Source of the DNA: Flavobacterium amnicola
Lineage (GTDB): Bacteria > Bacteroidota > Bacteroidia > Flavobacteriales > Flavobacteriaceae
Assembly: GCF_004122165.1 (NCBI RefSeq)
Contig: NZ_SBKO01000001.1
Span: 930,001-994,000, forward strand
Length of the DNA: 64,000 bases
Reading direction: 5' to 3'
Shown: piece after piece, positions 30,976 to 39,787 of the stretch
Layout of the letters: each line of letters starts with the position of its first letter
Position numbering within the stretch: position 1 is the stretch's first letter
Notes under the pieces: generated by a model
Database searches by the model: none
What the model was told of the DNA's origin: nothing
What the model saw: only the letters and a program-made list of their open reading frames with translations
Made by a program: the position numbers and the translations under genes

Positions 30976-33273
30976 GTGAAAAAACTAATTTTGATTTTTG
31001 GTATTCTTTTGAGTACTGTTTTGAATGCCCAAACTAAAGTAAAAGGAGTTGTTTCTTCTGATGGAATTACTTTTGAAAATGTGGAAGTAACGCTCGATAA
31101 AACCCAAAAAACGAAAACAGATAGTGATGGAAAGTATCAATTTGAAAAGGTAGTGTTAGGAAACCATGAAATTACGGTGGTATTTGAAGCCTTTCAAAAA
31201 CAGAAACAAAAAATTGTAGTCAAAGACACGCTTGATATTATCTTTAATTTTGAATTGATTGCCGAAAAAGAAAAATCCAACGGACTTGATGAGGTCGTGA
31301 TTACAGGAACTTTAAAACCGGTCAGTCGATTGGAAAGCGCGGTCCCTGTGGAAGTGTTTAAACCATCCTTTTTTAAAAAAAATCCAACCGCTAATATTTT
31401 TGAAGCTTTACAGAATGTAAATGGAGTGCGACCACAGTTAAATTGCAATGTGTGTAATACCGGAGATATTCATATTAACGGTTTGGAAGGGCCTTATACT
31501 TTGGTTTTAATTGATGGAATGCCTATTGTGAGTGGACTTTCAACGGTCTACGGATTGTCGGGAATTCCGAATTCATTATTGGAACGAATTGAAGTTGTAA
31601 AAGGTCCCGCTTCGTCACTTTATGGAAGTGAAGCAGTCGGCGGATTGATCAATATTATCACCAAAAACCCAAAAAACGCGCCACTTTTTTCAGTTGATGG
31701 TTTTTCGACTAGCTGGGGAGAAGCCAATTTGGATATTGGAGCCAAATTCAATTTGGGGAAAACAGCTTCGGTATTAACTGGGGTGAATTATTTCAACTAT
31801 TCGAATCCGATTGATAATAACAAGGATAATTTTACCGATGTAACCTTGCAAGATCGAATCTCGGTGTTTCAAAAATGGAATCTCAATCGTAAAAGCAACA
31901 AATTACTGTCTTTAGCTGGACGTTATTTTTATGAAGACCGATGGGGTGGCGAAATGCAATGGGAGAAAAAGTACCGTGGCGGAAACGAAGTCTATGGGGA
32001 AAGTATCTACACTAAACGTTGGGAATTGTTAGGGGCTTATGAGCTTCCAGTAAAAGAAAAAATGCTCTTTTCGTTTTCGTATACTGATCATGAACAAAAT
32101 TCAGTATATGGAGATATTCCATATTTAGCGCAACAAAAGATAGGCTTCGGTCAATTAACTTGGGATAAAAAAATCAACAATCACGATTTTCTTTTGGGAA
32201 CAGCCATGCGTTATCACTATTATAATGACAACACTACCGCTACGATACAGACTGATGAAAATTGGATTCCTAGTCTATTTGTTCAAGATGAAATTCACTT
32301 GGCCAAGAAACACAATTTATTGCTTGGGGCGCGTTACGATTATAACAGCAATCATGGTAGTATTTTCACACCACGATTGGCTTATAAATGGAAAATTAGC
32401 GACAATGATATATTTCGTTTCAATACCGGTACCGGTTTTCGAATTGTAAATTTATTTACCGAAGAGCATGCGGCGCTTACCGGTTCTCGTGATGTTCTCG
32501 TTTTGGAAGACTTAAAACCGGAGCGTTCCTATAATGCCAATGTGAATTTTCTGAAAAAATTTTTTACGGATAATGGAGGTTTTATCGGTTGGGAAAGTAC
32601 CGCTTGGTATACTCATTTTACCAATTCGATTATTCCCGATTATGACACGAATCCGAATCAGATTATTTATAAAAATTTGGATGGTTATGCCGTTACCAAA
32701 GGATTGAGTACCAATATCGATATGGTTTTCCAAAACGGATTAAAATTTATTTTGGGGGCGACGTATATGGATGTTGCGAAAACCGAAAATGGAGTTACAA
32801 CCCGTCAAATGTTAACTGAAAAATTCACAGGTACCTGGTCGATATCCTATCGAATTCCGAAATTTTTCTTAGATATCGATTACACAGGGAATGTATATGG
32901 TCCGATGCGATTACCAACGTTAGGAATTACGGATCCGAGAAAAGAGTTTTCACCCACTTGGAGTATTCAAAACATTCAATTTACCTACAATAAATTAAAA
33001 AATATTGAAATCTATTTAGGAATCAAGAATTTACTGAATTGGACACCGAACAAAGGCAATCCTTTTATCATCGCCAGAGCTAACGATCCATTCGATAAAA
33101 ATGTGCAAATTTCCGATGGAACTGCTATTAGTATATACGGACAACCAGTGCCAAAAGGACAAGTAGTAGCTACCGCAGATAATCCTTACGCGTTAACCTT
33201 CGATCCGGGTTATGTGTATGGTCCTAATCAAGGGATGAGAAGTTTTATAGGATTGCGATACAATCTGAAATAA
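30976..33273 (+). CDS. TonB-dependent outer-membrane receptor
   Basis: 765 residues from GTG 30976. Signal peptide (VLNAQ), CarboxypepD_reg-like domain (~20-95, VKGVVSSDGITFENVEVTLDK), plug domain (~105-235, DEVVITGTLKPVSRLESAVPVEV ... IEVVKGPASSLYGSEAVGGLINIIT), then a 22-strand barrel to residue 765. A Cys pair (NCNVCNTGDIHINGLEG) lies in the plug. It is divergent from Nramp-mntR and its stop overlaps the start of a thioredoxin-like gene (TAATG). Metal or metal-chelate uptake is the likely role, inferred from neighbours only. Confidence 0.92.
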   Translation: MKKLILIFGILLSTVLNAQTKVKGVVSSDGITFENVEVTLDKTQKTKTDSDGKYQFEKVVLGNHEITVVFEAFQKQKQKIVVKDTLDIIFNFELIAEKEKSNGLDEVVITGTLKPVSRLESAVPVEVFKPSFFKKNPTANIFEALQNVNGVRPQLNCNVCNTGDIHINGLEGPYTLVLIDGMPIVSGLSTVYGLSGIPNSLLERIEVVKGPASSLYGSEAVGGLINIITKNPKNAPLFSVDGFSTSWGEANLDIGAKFNLGKTASVLTGVNYFNYSNPIDNNKDNFTDVTLQDRISVFQKWNLNRKSNKLLSLAGRYFYEDRWGGEMQWEKKYRGGNEVYGESIYTKRWELLGAYELPVKEKMLFSFSYTDHEQNSVYGDIPYLAQQKIGFGQLTWDKKINNHDFLLGTAMRYHYYNDNTTATIQTDENWIPSLFVQDEIHLAKKHNLLLGARYDYNSNHGSIFTPRLAYKWKISDNDIFRFNTGTGFRIVNLFTEEHAALTGSRDVLVLEDLKPERSYNANVNFLKKFFTDNGGFIGWESTAWYTHFTNSIIPDYDTNPNQIIYKNLDGYAVTKGLSTNIDMVFQNGLKFILGATYMDVAKTENGVTTRQMLTEKFTGTWSISYRIPKFFLDIDYTGNVYGPMRLPTLGITDPRKEFSPTWSIQNIQFTYNKLKNIEIYLGIKNLLNWTPNKGNPFIIARANDPFDKNVQISDGTAISIYGQPVPKGQVVATADNPYALTFDPGYVYGPNQGMRSFIGLRYNLK

Positions 33274-33734
33274 TGAAAAAAATAAGTATCATTTGGCTTT
33301 TTTTACTCTTTACCTTTCCTTTTTTTGGGCAGCTGAAATCGTATTCGTTTTCGGAAGTGGAAAAGTTAAACAAAATAACACCAAAACCTACTTTGGTTTT
33401 TGTGCATACATCTTGGTGCAACTATTGTAAAATAATGGAAAACAGTACGTTTAAAAATCAGGAAGTAATACAGCAGCTGAATGAAAACTTTTATTTTGTT
33501 TCGCTAGACGCAGAAGTGCCATCGGATATTACTTTTCTCAATCATACCTTTAAATTCAGACCCACAGGACCAAAGACAGGAGTGCACGAGCTGGCTACCG
33601 AATTAGCCACCATCAATAACAAAGTAATGTACCCTACAATTGCCATTTTAGATGCTTCTTTTGCGATTCTTTTTCAAAAACAGTCGTACTTAAATGCAGA
33701 AGAATTGCTTTCGATTCTGCAAAAAATAAAATAG
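33273..33734 (+). CDS. Secreted thioredoxin-fold protein
   Basis: 153 residues with signal peptide (FPFFGQ) and a thioredoxin-like domain. Redox motif HTSWCNYCKIM gives C49 and C52, and VMYPTIAILD supplies the cis-Pro loop. Probably periplasmic thiol reductase or metal-handling partner. The ATG shares one base with the stop of the TonB receptor (TAATG), so the two are translationally coupled and their functions are likely linked, for example by keeping the receptor's plug cysteines reduced (inference). Confidence 0.88.
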   Translation: MKKISIIWLFLLFTFPFFGQLKSYSFSEVEKLNKITPKPTLVFVHTSWCNYCKIMENSTFKNQEVIQQLNENFYFVSLDAEVPSDITFLNHTFKFRPTGPKTGVHELATELATINNKVMYPTIAILDASFAILFQKQSYLNAEELLSILQKIK

Positions 33735-33806
33735 ATTCCAATTTTTTAATTTTTCTGATTTCCTCATCAAATATTACTAAATTTGCGTTCTTATAAAAAT
33801 TAAGTC

Positions 33807-35078
33807 ATGTTACAAATCGCAGTTATTAGAGAAAAAAGGGAAGAAGTGATTAAGGCCTTAGCCAAAAGAAATTTTGATGCTACTGCTATCGTTGATTCTG
33901 TAATTGCACTAGACGAAAAACGTCGTGCAACACAAGTAGAATTAGATAATATCTTAGCCGAATCTAATAAACTGTCCAAAGATATTGGCGAAATGATGAA
34001 AGCGGGCGAAAAAGCCAAAGCTGAAATTTTAAAAGAAAAAACAACGCAACTTCGTGAAAAAGGAAAAGAATTAACCGAAACTGTTGGGGTGTTAGCGGAA
34101 GAATTAACACTAGAATTATACAAATTACCCAATACTCCTGCGGAAATTGTTCCTGCGGGTAAAACAGCCGACGATAATTTGAATGTTTTTGAAGAAGGAG
34201 AAGTACCAAAGTTACACGAAGGTGCTTTGCCTCATTGGGATTTGATTAAAAAATACGACATCATCGATTTCGAATTAGGAACGAAAATTACAGCACCAGG
34301 GTTTCCGGTTTACAAAGGAAAAGGAGCCAAATTACAACGGGCGCTAATTTCGTATTTCTTAGATAAAAATACGGATGCGGGTTATCAAGAAGTACAAGTG
34401 CCACACTTGGTAAATGAAGCATCGGCGTATGGAACAGGACAATTGCCAGACAAAGAAGGTCAAATGTACCACGATGCTAAAGACGATTTGTATTTAATTC
34501 CGACAGCGGAAGTTCCAGTAACAAATATTTATCGCGATGTGATTTTACAAGAAAGCGAATTGCCAGTTACAGTGACAGGTTACACACCATGTTTCCGTCG
34601 TGAGGCGGGTTCTTGGGGAGCGCATGTTCGTGGATTAAATCGTTTACACCAATTTGACAAAGTAGAAATCGTTCGTATCGAACATCCCGATAATTCACAT
34701 GCTGCTTTAGACGTTATGGTTGAGCATGTTAAAGAAATTATGCGTGAACTAAAATTGCCTTTCCGTGTATTGCGTCTTTGTGGTGGTGATATGGGATTTG
34801 CTTCAGCTTTGACCTATGATTTTGAGGTATTCTCAACCGCACAAGACCGTTGGTTGGAAATTTCATCGGTATCTAATTTCGAAACTTTCCAGGCAAATCG
34901 CTTGAAATTACGTTTTAAAGGAAAAGATGGTAAAACACAATTGGCACACACGCTTAATGGAAGTTCATTAGCCTTGCCACGTGTATTGGCTGGAATTCTT
35001 GAAAATTATCAAACGCCGGAAGGTATTGTTATTCCAGAAGTATTGCGAAAATATACAGGTTTCGATATTATAAACTAG
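33807..35078 (+). CDS. serS: Serine--tRNA ligase
   Basis: 423 residues, class II synthetase. N-terminal coiled-coil arm for tRNA-Ser recognition (~residues 25-105, KRRATQVELDNILAESNK...), then the catalytic core: PTAEVPVTNIYRDV, motif 2 PCFRREAGSWGAH, GLNRLHQFDKVEIV, and motif 3 LNGSSLALPRVLAGILENYQ. Charges tRNA-Ser (one is at 23012). -7 element TAAATTTG at 33778-33785, 21 bases before the start. Confidence 0.97.
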   Translation: MLQIAVIREKREEVIKALAKRNFDATAIVDSVIALDEKRRATQVELDNILAESNKLSKDIGEMMKAGEKAKAEILKEKTTQLREKGKELTETVGVLAEELTLELYKLPNTPAEIVPAGKTADDNLNVFEEGEVPKLHEGALPHWDLIKKYDIIDFELGTKITAPGFPVYKGKGAKLQRALISYFLDKNTDAGYQEVQVPHLVNEASAYGTGQLPDKEGQMYHDAKDDLYLIPTAEVPVTNIYRDVILQESELPVTVTGYTPCFRREAGSWGAHVRGLNRLHQFDKVEIVRIEHPDNSHAALDVMVEHVKEIMRELKLPFRVLRLCGGDMGFASALTYDFEVFSTAQDRWLEISSVSNFETFQANRLKLRFKGKDGKTQLAHTLNGSSLALPRVLAGILENYQTPEGIVIPEVLRKYTGFDIIN

Positions 35079-35154
35079 TTTCTTAACGAAAACACAATAT
35101 GTACTAAAGTGGCAAAATTATTGCTATCTTTAGTACATTCTTTTTTTAGGAATT

Positions 35155-36996
35155 ATGCGGATTTTTGTAAGTATTTTATTGTTGTTCTCTTCGCTAGTAG
35201 TAGCGCAGGAATTTTCGGTTACGCCTTTGCCAGGAGGTAACCCGCAAGCGCATACCCAACAACGACCTCCTGCTAATGAGCAATTGGCTCAGAATTATTT
35301 TGATAGAGGGGAATTCGACAAAGCCATTTTGATTTATGAAGAATTGGTTAAAAGCAGTCCAAACAATTATCAATTTTTTCAAAAAGAAATAATTTGTTAT
35401 CAGCAATTGAAGCAGTTCGAAAAAGCGGAAGAAATCATCCAATCTCGTATTAGCCGACTTAAATACCCGAATCTCTTTGTCGAATTGGGCTATAATTATC
35501 AATTGCAAAAAATGCAGGATAAAGCCGATAAAAATTACAAGATTGCTTTAAATAAAATAAACGAAAATCCAGATAATGTTTATGCAGTGGCGCGAGATTT
35601 TGAACAAAAAACATTGATTTCTCAGGCCGTTCAAGCGTATCAATTAGGACAGCAATTAAATCCAAACGTTAATTTCGATTATCAAATCGCCATGTTACAA
35701 GGGCAATTGGGAAACATCGATTTAATGATTAATTCATTGGTGGATTATGCTTATAAGTTCCCGACCAATATTGTTTTGGTTCAAAATTCGTTACAACGTT
35801 TTCTTACAGAAGATCATACTAAAGTGTTTTCGGATGCTTTGCGAAAAGCCTTGTTGCTTCGCACGCAAAAAACACAAGATATTTTCTGGAACGAATTCAT
35901 GAGTTGGTATTTTGTGACCCAAAAAGAGTATGGAAAAGCATTCATTCAAGAAAAAGCAATTTATAAAAGAAGTCCCGATAATTTTGATAAAATCTTAAGT
36001 CTAGCTAGGTTAGCCTCAGGAGAAAAGGAAAAATTGGTGGAACGAGAAATTCTAGAATTTGTTTTGGCCAATACCCAACATCCCGATGTAATTATTGATG
36101 TCAATTGTGCTGTATTGGAAATGGATATCGAAAAAGCAACTACGGTAGAATATCCAGTTATTTCTCAAAAAATAGCTGCCTTGTTACAGCAGTATGGATG
36201 GTCTTCCACTACCATTAAATTGCAAATTCTAAAAGCACATTTTGATGCTTTTTATTTGAAGCAATTTGATTCGGCTAAAAATACGCTCACAAAAGCTTTG
36301 GATTTGCCGTTGAACATTTATCAAAAAGCGGAAGTAAAACTAGAATTGGCTGATATTTTATTGTTGGACGAAAAATTCAATCAAGCCATCATCTATTATG
36401 CCCAAGTTGAAAGCGACTTAGAAAATGATCAAGTAGCGCACCAAGCCAGCTTAAAAATGGCAAAAGCCAGTTATTTTAAAGGCGATTTCGAATGGGCACA
36501 AAAACAGTTTAAAGTGCATAAGTCCTCTACTTCGCAGTTGATTGCCAACGATGCCATGGAATACTTTTTATTAATTTCCGATAATACGGTTGAGGATTCG
36601 ACACAAGTAGCGTTGAAAAAATTCGCAAAAGCCGATTTTCTTGCCTACCAGAACAAAAACACCGAAGCTTTACAAGCTTTTAAAGCTATTTTGGAACAAC
36701 ATAAAGGCGAAGCTATTGAGGATGAAACCTTGCTTAAAATAGGCGAATTGTATGAAAAGCAAAATCAATTTACCGAAGCATTATCCTATTACCAACAAAT
36801 CATCGACAAGCATTCCGAAGACATCTATATAGACGAAGCCTTGTTCTATTCGGCAGAAATTAATAGGAAACACATTCTAGACAATGAAAAAGCAAAGAGT
36901 TTATACGAGAAAATCTTGTTCAATCATCAAGATAGTATTTACTTTGTAGAATCTCAAAACAATTATAGGAAATTGCGAGGAGATGCCAATTTATAA
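35155..36996 (+). CDS. Exported tetratricopeptide-repeat protein
   Basis: 613 residues, signal peptide to LVVAQ. TPR units run through the whole protein, e.g. AQNYFDRGEFDKAILIYEELVKSSP near residue 45 and IGELYEKQNQFTEALSYYQQIIDKH near 540. Scaffold protein of the cell envelope, partner unknown. A purine-rich AGGA sits 6 bases before the ATG. Downstream is an AT-rich intergenic repeat, then DUF4286. Confidence 0.88.
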   Translation: MRIFVSILLLFSSLVVAQEFSVTPLPGGNPQAHTQQRPPANEQLAQNYFDRGEFDKAILIYEELVKSSPNNYQFFQKEIICYQQLKQFEKAEEIIQSRISRLKYPNLFVELGYNYQLQKMQDKADKNYKIALNKINENPDNVYAVARDFEQKTLISQAVQAYQLGQQLNPNVNFDYQIAMLQGQLGNIDLMINSLVDYAYKFPTNIVLVQNSLQRFLTEDHTKVFSDALRKALLLRTQKTQDIFWNEFMSWYFVTQKEYGKAFIQEKAIYKRSPDNFDKILSLARLASGEKEKLVEREILEFVLANTQHPDVIIDVNCAVLEMDIEKATTVEYPVISQKIAALLQQYGWSSTTIKLQILKAHFDAFYLKQFDSAKNTLTKALDLPLNIYQKAEVKLELADILLLDEKFNQAIIYYAQVESDLENDQVAHQASLKMAKASYFKGDFEWAQKQFKVHKSSTSQLIANDAMEYFLLISDNTVEDSTQVALKKFAKADFLAYQNKNTEALQAFKAILEQHKGEAIEDETLLKIGELYEKQNQFTEALSYYQQIIDKHSEDIYIDEALFYSAEINRKHILDNEKAKSLYEKILFNHQDSIYFVESQNNYRKLRGDANL

Positions 36997-37096
36997 ATTA
37001 AGACTACTTAGACTTTTAGATTAATTAGACCTTTTAGACAGCAATCTAAAATGTCTAAGAAGTCCAACTATCCAAGAAGTCTAATAATCCAAAAAT
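36997..37096. repeat. Intergenic repeat rich in TAGACTT/AAGTCTAA (upstream of DUF4286)
   Basis: CTTAGACTTTTAGATT (37007-37022) pairs with AATCTAAAATGTCTAAG (37043-37059), leaving a 20-base loop. A 15-base piece, ATCCAAGAAGTCTAA, at 37070-37084 recurs at 37503-37517. Confidence 0.65.
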
Positions 37097-37408
37097 ATGA
37101 TATTATATAACGTTACCATCAACATACACGAAAGCGTGCACGACCAATGGATGCATTGGATGCAAAACAAACACATTGCCGATGTTTTGGCAACAGGAAA
37201 ATTTACATCCGCGCGTATGGTGAAAGTTTTAGTAGAAGAAGAAATGGGAGGAACCACGTATTCCATTCAATACACTACCGATAGTAAAGAAACCCTAGAA
37301 AAATATTATACCGAAGATGCGCCAAGACTTCGCGAAGAAGGACATCAGTTGTTTGGAGACAAAATGTTGGCGTTTCGCACGGAATTGGAATTGATTTCAG
37401 AACACTAA
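37097..37408 (+). CDS. DUF4286 family protein
   Basis: 103 residues, cytosolic. The family hallmark MILYNVTINIHESVHDQWMHWMQ and the closing YYTEDAPRLREEGHQLFGDKMLAFRTELEL are present; predicted dimeric alpha-beta barrel-like fold. Found across Bacteroidota next to rsmA or near it, as here. Function unknown. Flanked on both sides by related intergenic repeats. Confidence 0.88.
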   Translation: MILYNVTINIHESVHDQWMHWMQNKHIADVLATGKFTSARMVKVLVEEEMGGTTYSIQYTTDSKETLEKYYTEDAPRLREEGHQLFGDKMLAFRTELELISEH

Positions 37409-37518
37409 AAATAGAAAGTTAGACTTGCTTAGACTTTGCAGACTAACTTAGATTCTTTTGAATCTAAAAATTAACAAGCTAGAAGTCTAATTATCTAACC
37501 ATCCAAGAAGTCTAAATA
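37409..37518. repeat. Intergenic repeat related to 36997-37096 (downstream of DUF4286)
   Basis: Same TAGACTT/AAGTCTAA vocabulary; contains the hairpin TTAGATTC TTTT GAATCTAA and the 15-base piece ATCCAAGAAGTCTAA at 37503-37517, directly in front of rsmA. Confidence 0.65.
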
Positions 37519-38298
37519 ATGGATAAAGTAAAAGCAAAAAAACACCTCGGACAGCATTTCCTTAACGATGAAAGCATCGCACAACGCATTGCTGATTCTT
37601 TAACCCTTAACGGCTATAAAAAAGTATTGGAAATTGGTCCAGGTATGGGTGTTTTGACCAAATATTTGCTCGATAAACCCATTGAGACCTACGTGATAGA
37701 AATCGATACCGAATCGGTGGACTATTTGCGTACGCATTATTTAAAATTAAGTGATAAAATCATTTCTCAAGATTTTTTAAAATATGATATTTCTAAGGAT
37801 TTAGGTAATGAACCTTTTGCCATCATTGGAAATTTCCCTTACAATATCTCGACCCAAATTGTATTCAAAACCTTGGAACTTCGTGATCAAATTCCCGAAT
37901 TTTCTGGAATGTTTCAAAAAGAAGTCGCCGAACGTATTTGCTCCAAAAAAGGAAGTAAAGTCTATGGTATTTTATCGGTACTGGCGCAAGCTTTTTATGA
38001 TGTGGAATACTTGTTCACCGTTGATGAACACGTGTTTACACCGCCACCCAAAGTAAAATCGGGTGTGATGCGAATGATTCGAAAAGAAAATTACCAGTTG
38101 CCTTGCAGCGAAAAATTATTGTTTACTGTGGTGAAAACGGCTTTCAATCAACGCAGAAAAACATTAAGAAATAGTTTAAAATCGCTAAACCTTTCGGATA
38201 GTTTGCGAAATGATAGTATCTTTGACCTCCGTCCGGAACAAATTTCGGTCGAACAATTCATAGAACTCACTCAAAAAATCGCAGCCGATGGAGTTTAA
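37519..38298 (+). CDS. rsmA: 16S rRNA dimethyladenosine transferase
   Basis: 259 residues, also called KsgA. Dimethylates two adjacent adenosines near the 3' end of 16S rRNA using SAM. SAM motif [16 protein letters not shown], motif [12 protein letters not shown], catalytic motif [10 protein letters not shown] and the RsmA N-terminal [14 protein letters not shown] are all visible. Its end overlaps mgtE by 11 bases. Confidence 0.97.
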   Translation: MDKVKAKKHLGQHFLNDESIAQRIADSLTLNGYKKVLEIGPGMGVLTKYLLDKPIETYVIEIDTESVDYLRTHYLKLSDKIISQDFLKYDISKDLGNEPFAIIGNFPYNISTQIVFKTLELRDQIPEFSGMFQKEVAERICSKKGSKVYGILSVLAQAFYDVEYLFTVDEHVFTPPPKVKSGVMRMIRKENYQLPCSEKLLFTVVKTAFNQRRKTLRNSLKSLNLSDSLRNDSIFDLRPEQISVEQFIELTQKIAADGV

Positions 38299-39640
38299 AA
38301 TCAGCCAAGAATTTATTGCTCAAGTGGAGCAACTTATTACCGAAAATCGTGCGCAAGAACTAGAAGTCTTGTTGCAGGATATTCACTTTGCTGATATTGC
38401 TGATATTTTGGATGAACTGGATGATTACGGTGCCAGTTATGTCTTTAAATTACTCGATTCTGAAACGACTTCCGAAGCCCTTTTGGAATTAGATGATGAG
38501 GTGCGTGAAAAAATCCTTCGTAACCTTTCTGCCAAAGAAATTGCAGAAGAAATTGACGAGTTAGATACCGATGATGCGGCTGATATTATTGCCGAATTAC
38601 CGCAATCTAAAAAGGAACAGGTAATTTCCGAGTTAGAAGACGTTGAACACGCTAAAGATATTGTCGAACTTTTACGTTACGATGAAGATACGGCAGGTGG
38701 ATTAATGGGGAAGGAGTTGGTGAAAGTTAATGAAAATTGGAATGTACTGACTTGTGTCAAAGAAATGCGTCATCAAGCGGAACATGTGCAACGCGTACAT
38801 TCTATTTATGTGGTGGATGATGAAGATCGATTAAAAGGACGTCTTTCGCTAAAAGATTTATTGACGACTTCTACCAAAACACCGATTAGTGAAGTATACA
38901 TCAAAAAAGTGGACTATGTAAAAGTAGATACTAAAGATGTTGAGGTCGCTCGTATCATGCAAAAGTATGACTTGGAAGCCATTCCGGTAGTAGATGAAAT
39001 GGGCTGTTTGGTAGGACGTATTACCATTGATGACATTGTAGACGTAATTAAAGACGAAGCCGATAAAGATTACCAGTTAGCTGCAGGTATCTCGCAAGAC
39101 GTAGAGGCGGATGATAGTATTCTGGAACTCACCCGTGCACGTTTGCCTTGGCTAGTTTTGGCCTTGTTTGGAGGTTTTATTTCGGTGAAATTACTAGGTT
39201 TGTTCGAAGGTGCCATGAAAGACCACGGTGGATTATTTTTCTTTACACCGCTTATTGCCGCGATGGCTGGAAATGTTGGGGTGCAATCTTCGGCAATTAT
39301 AGTGCAAGGTTTGGCCAATAATACCATTAGTGGTTCCATCTTAAACCGATTACTAAAAGAAATTTCGTTGAGCTTACTAAACGGAACAATACTTGCCGTC
39401 ATTTTATTTACAGGAAGTCATTTCCTACTTGGAGTAGATATTAATTTAGGAATTACCGTAACGGTTTCTTTAATATCCGTAATTATAATTGCTTCCCTGA
39501 TTGGTACTTCCATCCCATTGTTGCTTGATAAATTCGGAATCGATCCCGCTTTGGCTACCGGACCGTTTATTACTACTAGTAATGATATTTGCGGAATCTT
39601 GATTTACTTTTCTATTGCCAAAGCAATTCTAGGATTTTAA
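38288..39640 (+). CDS. mgtE: Magnesium transporter MgtE
   Basis: 450 residues. N-terminal acidic superhelical domain (~10-130, with [21 protein letters not shown]), two CBS domains (~135-255), a linker helix and a five-helix transmembrane domain (~280-450) with the pore signature [14 protein letters not shown]. Mg2+ channel gated by intracellular Mg2+ binding at the N/CBS interface. Overlaps rsmA by 11 bp; the pairing of the two genes is typical for Bacteroidota. Confidence 0.96.
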   Translation: MEFKISQEFIAQVEQLITENRAQELEVLLQDIHFADIADILDELDDYGASYVFKLLDSETTSEALLELDDEVREKILRNLSAKEIAEEIDELDTDDAADIIAELPQSKKEQVISELEDVEHAKDIVELLRYDEDTAGGLMGKELVKVNENWNVLTCVKEMRHQAEHVQRVHSIYVVDDEDRLKGRLSLKDLLTTSTKTPISEVYIKKVDYVKVDTKDVEVARIMQKYDLEAIPVVDEMGCLVGRITIDDIVDVIKDEADKDYQLAAGISQDVEADDSILELTRARLPWLVLALFGGFISVKLLGLFEGAMKDHGGLFFFTPLIAAMAGNVGVQSSAIIVQGLANNTISGSILNRLLKEISLSLLNGTILAVILFTGSHFLLGVDINLGITVTVSLISVIIIASLIGTSIPLLLDKFGIDPALATGPFITTSNDICGILIYFSIAKAILGF

Positions 39641-39667
39641 ATAGTTGTCGTTAATTGTATGGAAACA

Positions 39668-39787
39668 CTAATTGCAACCGCAATCGTTCCCGCAATTGTT
39701 TTTCGGTTTCTTTTTCCCAAAGAATTTTTTGTACAGAAAAAAAACTGCGATAATTAATAAACCTATTGCGATTATTTCTTGTATCAT
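39668..39787 (-). CDS. FeoB-associated Cys-rich membrane peptide
   Basis: 39 residues from ATG 39787 (a longer frame upstream lies inside feoB). One transmembrane helix (MIQEIIAIGLLIIAVFFLYKK) and a basic tail ending in NNCGNDCGCN with three cysteines. Its start overlaps the feoB stop (ATGA), so it is translationally coupled. Matches the FeoB-associated Cys-rich family, thought to assist iron passage through FeoB or act like FeoC; direct function is not known. Confidence 0.9.
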   Translation of the reverse strand: MIQEIIAIGLLIIAVFFLYKKFFGKKKPKNNCGNDCGCN

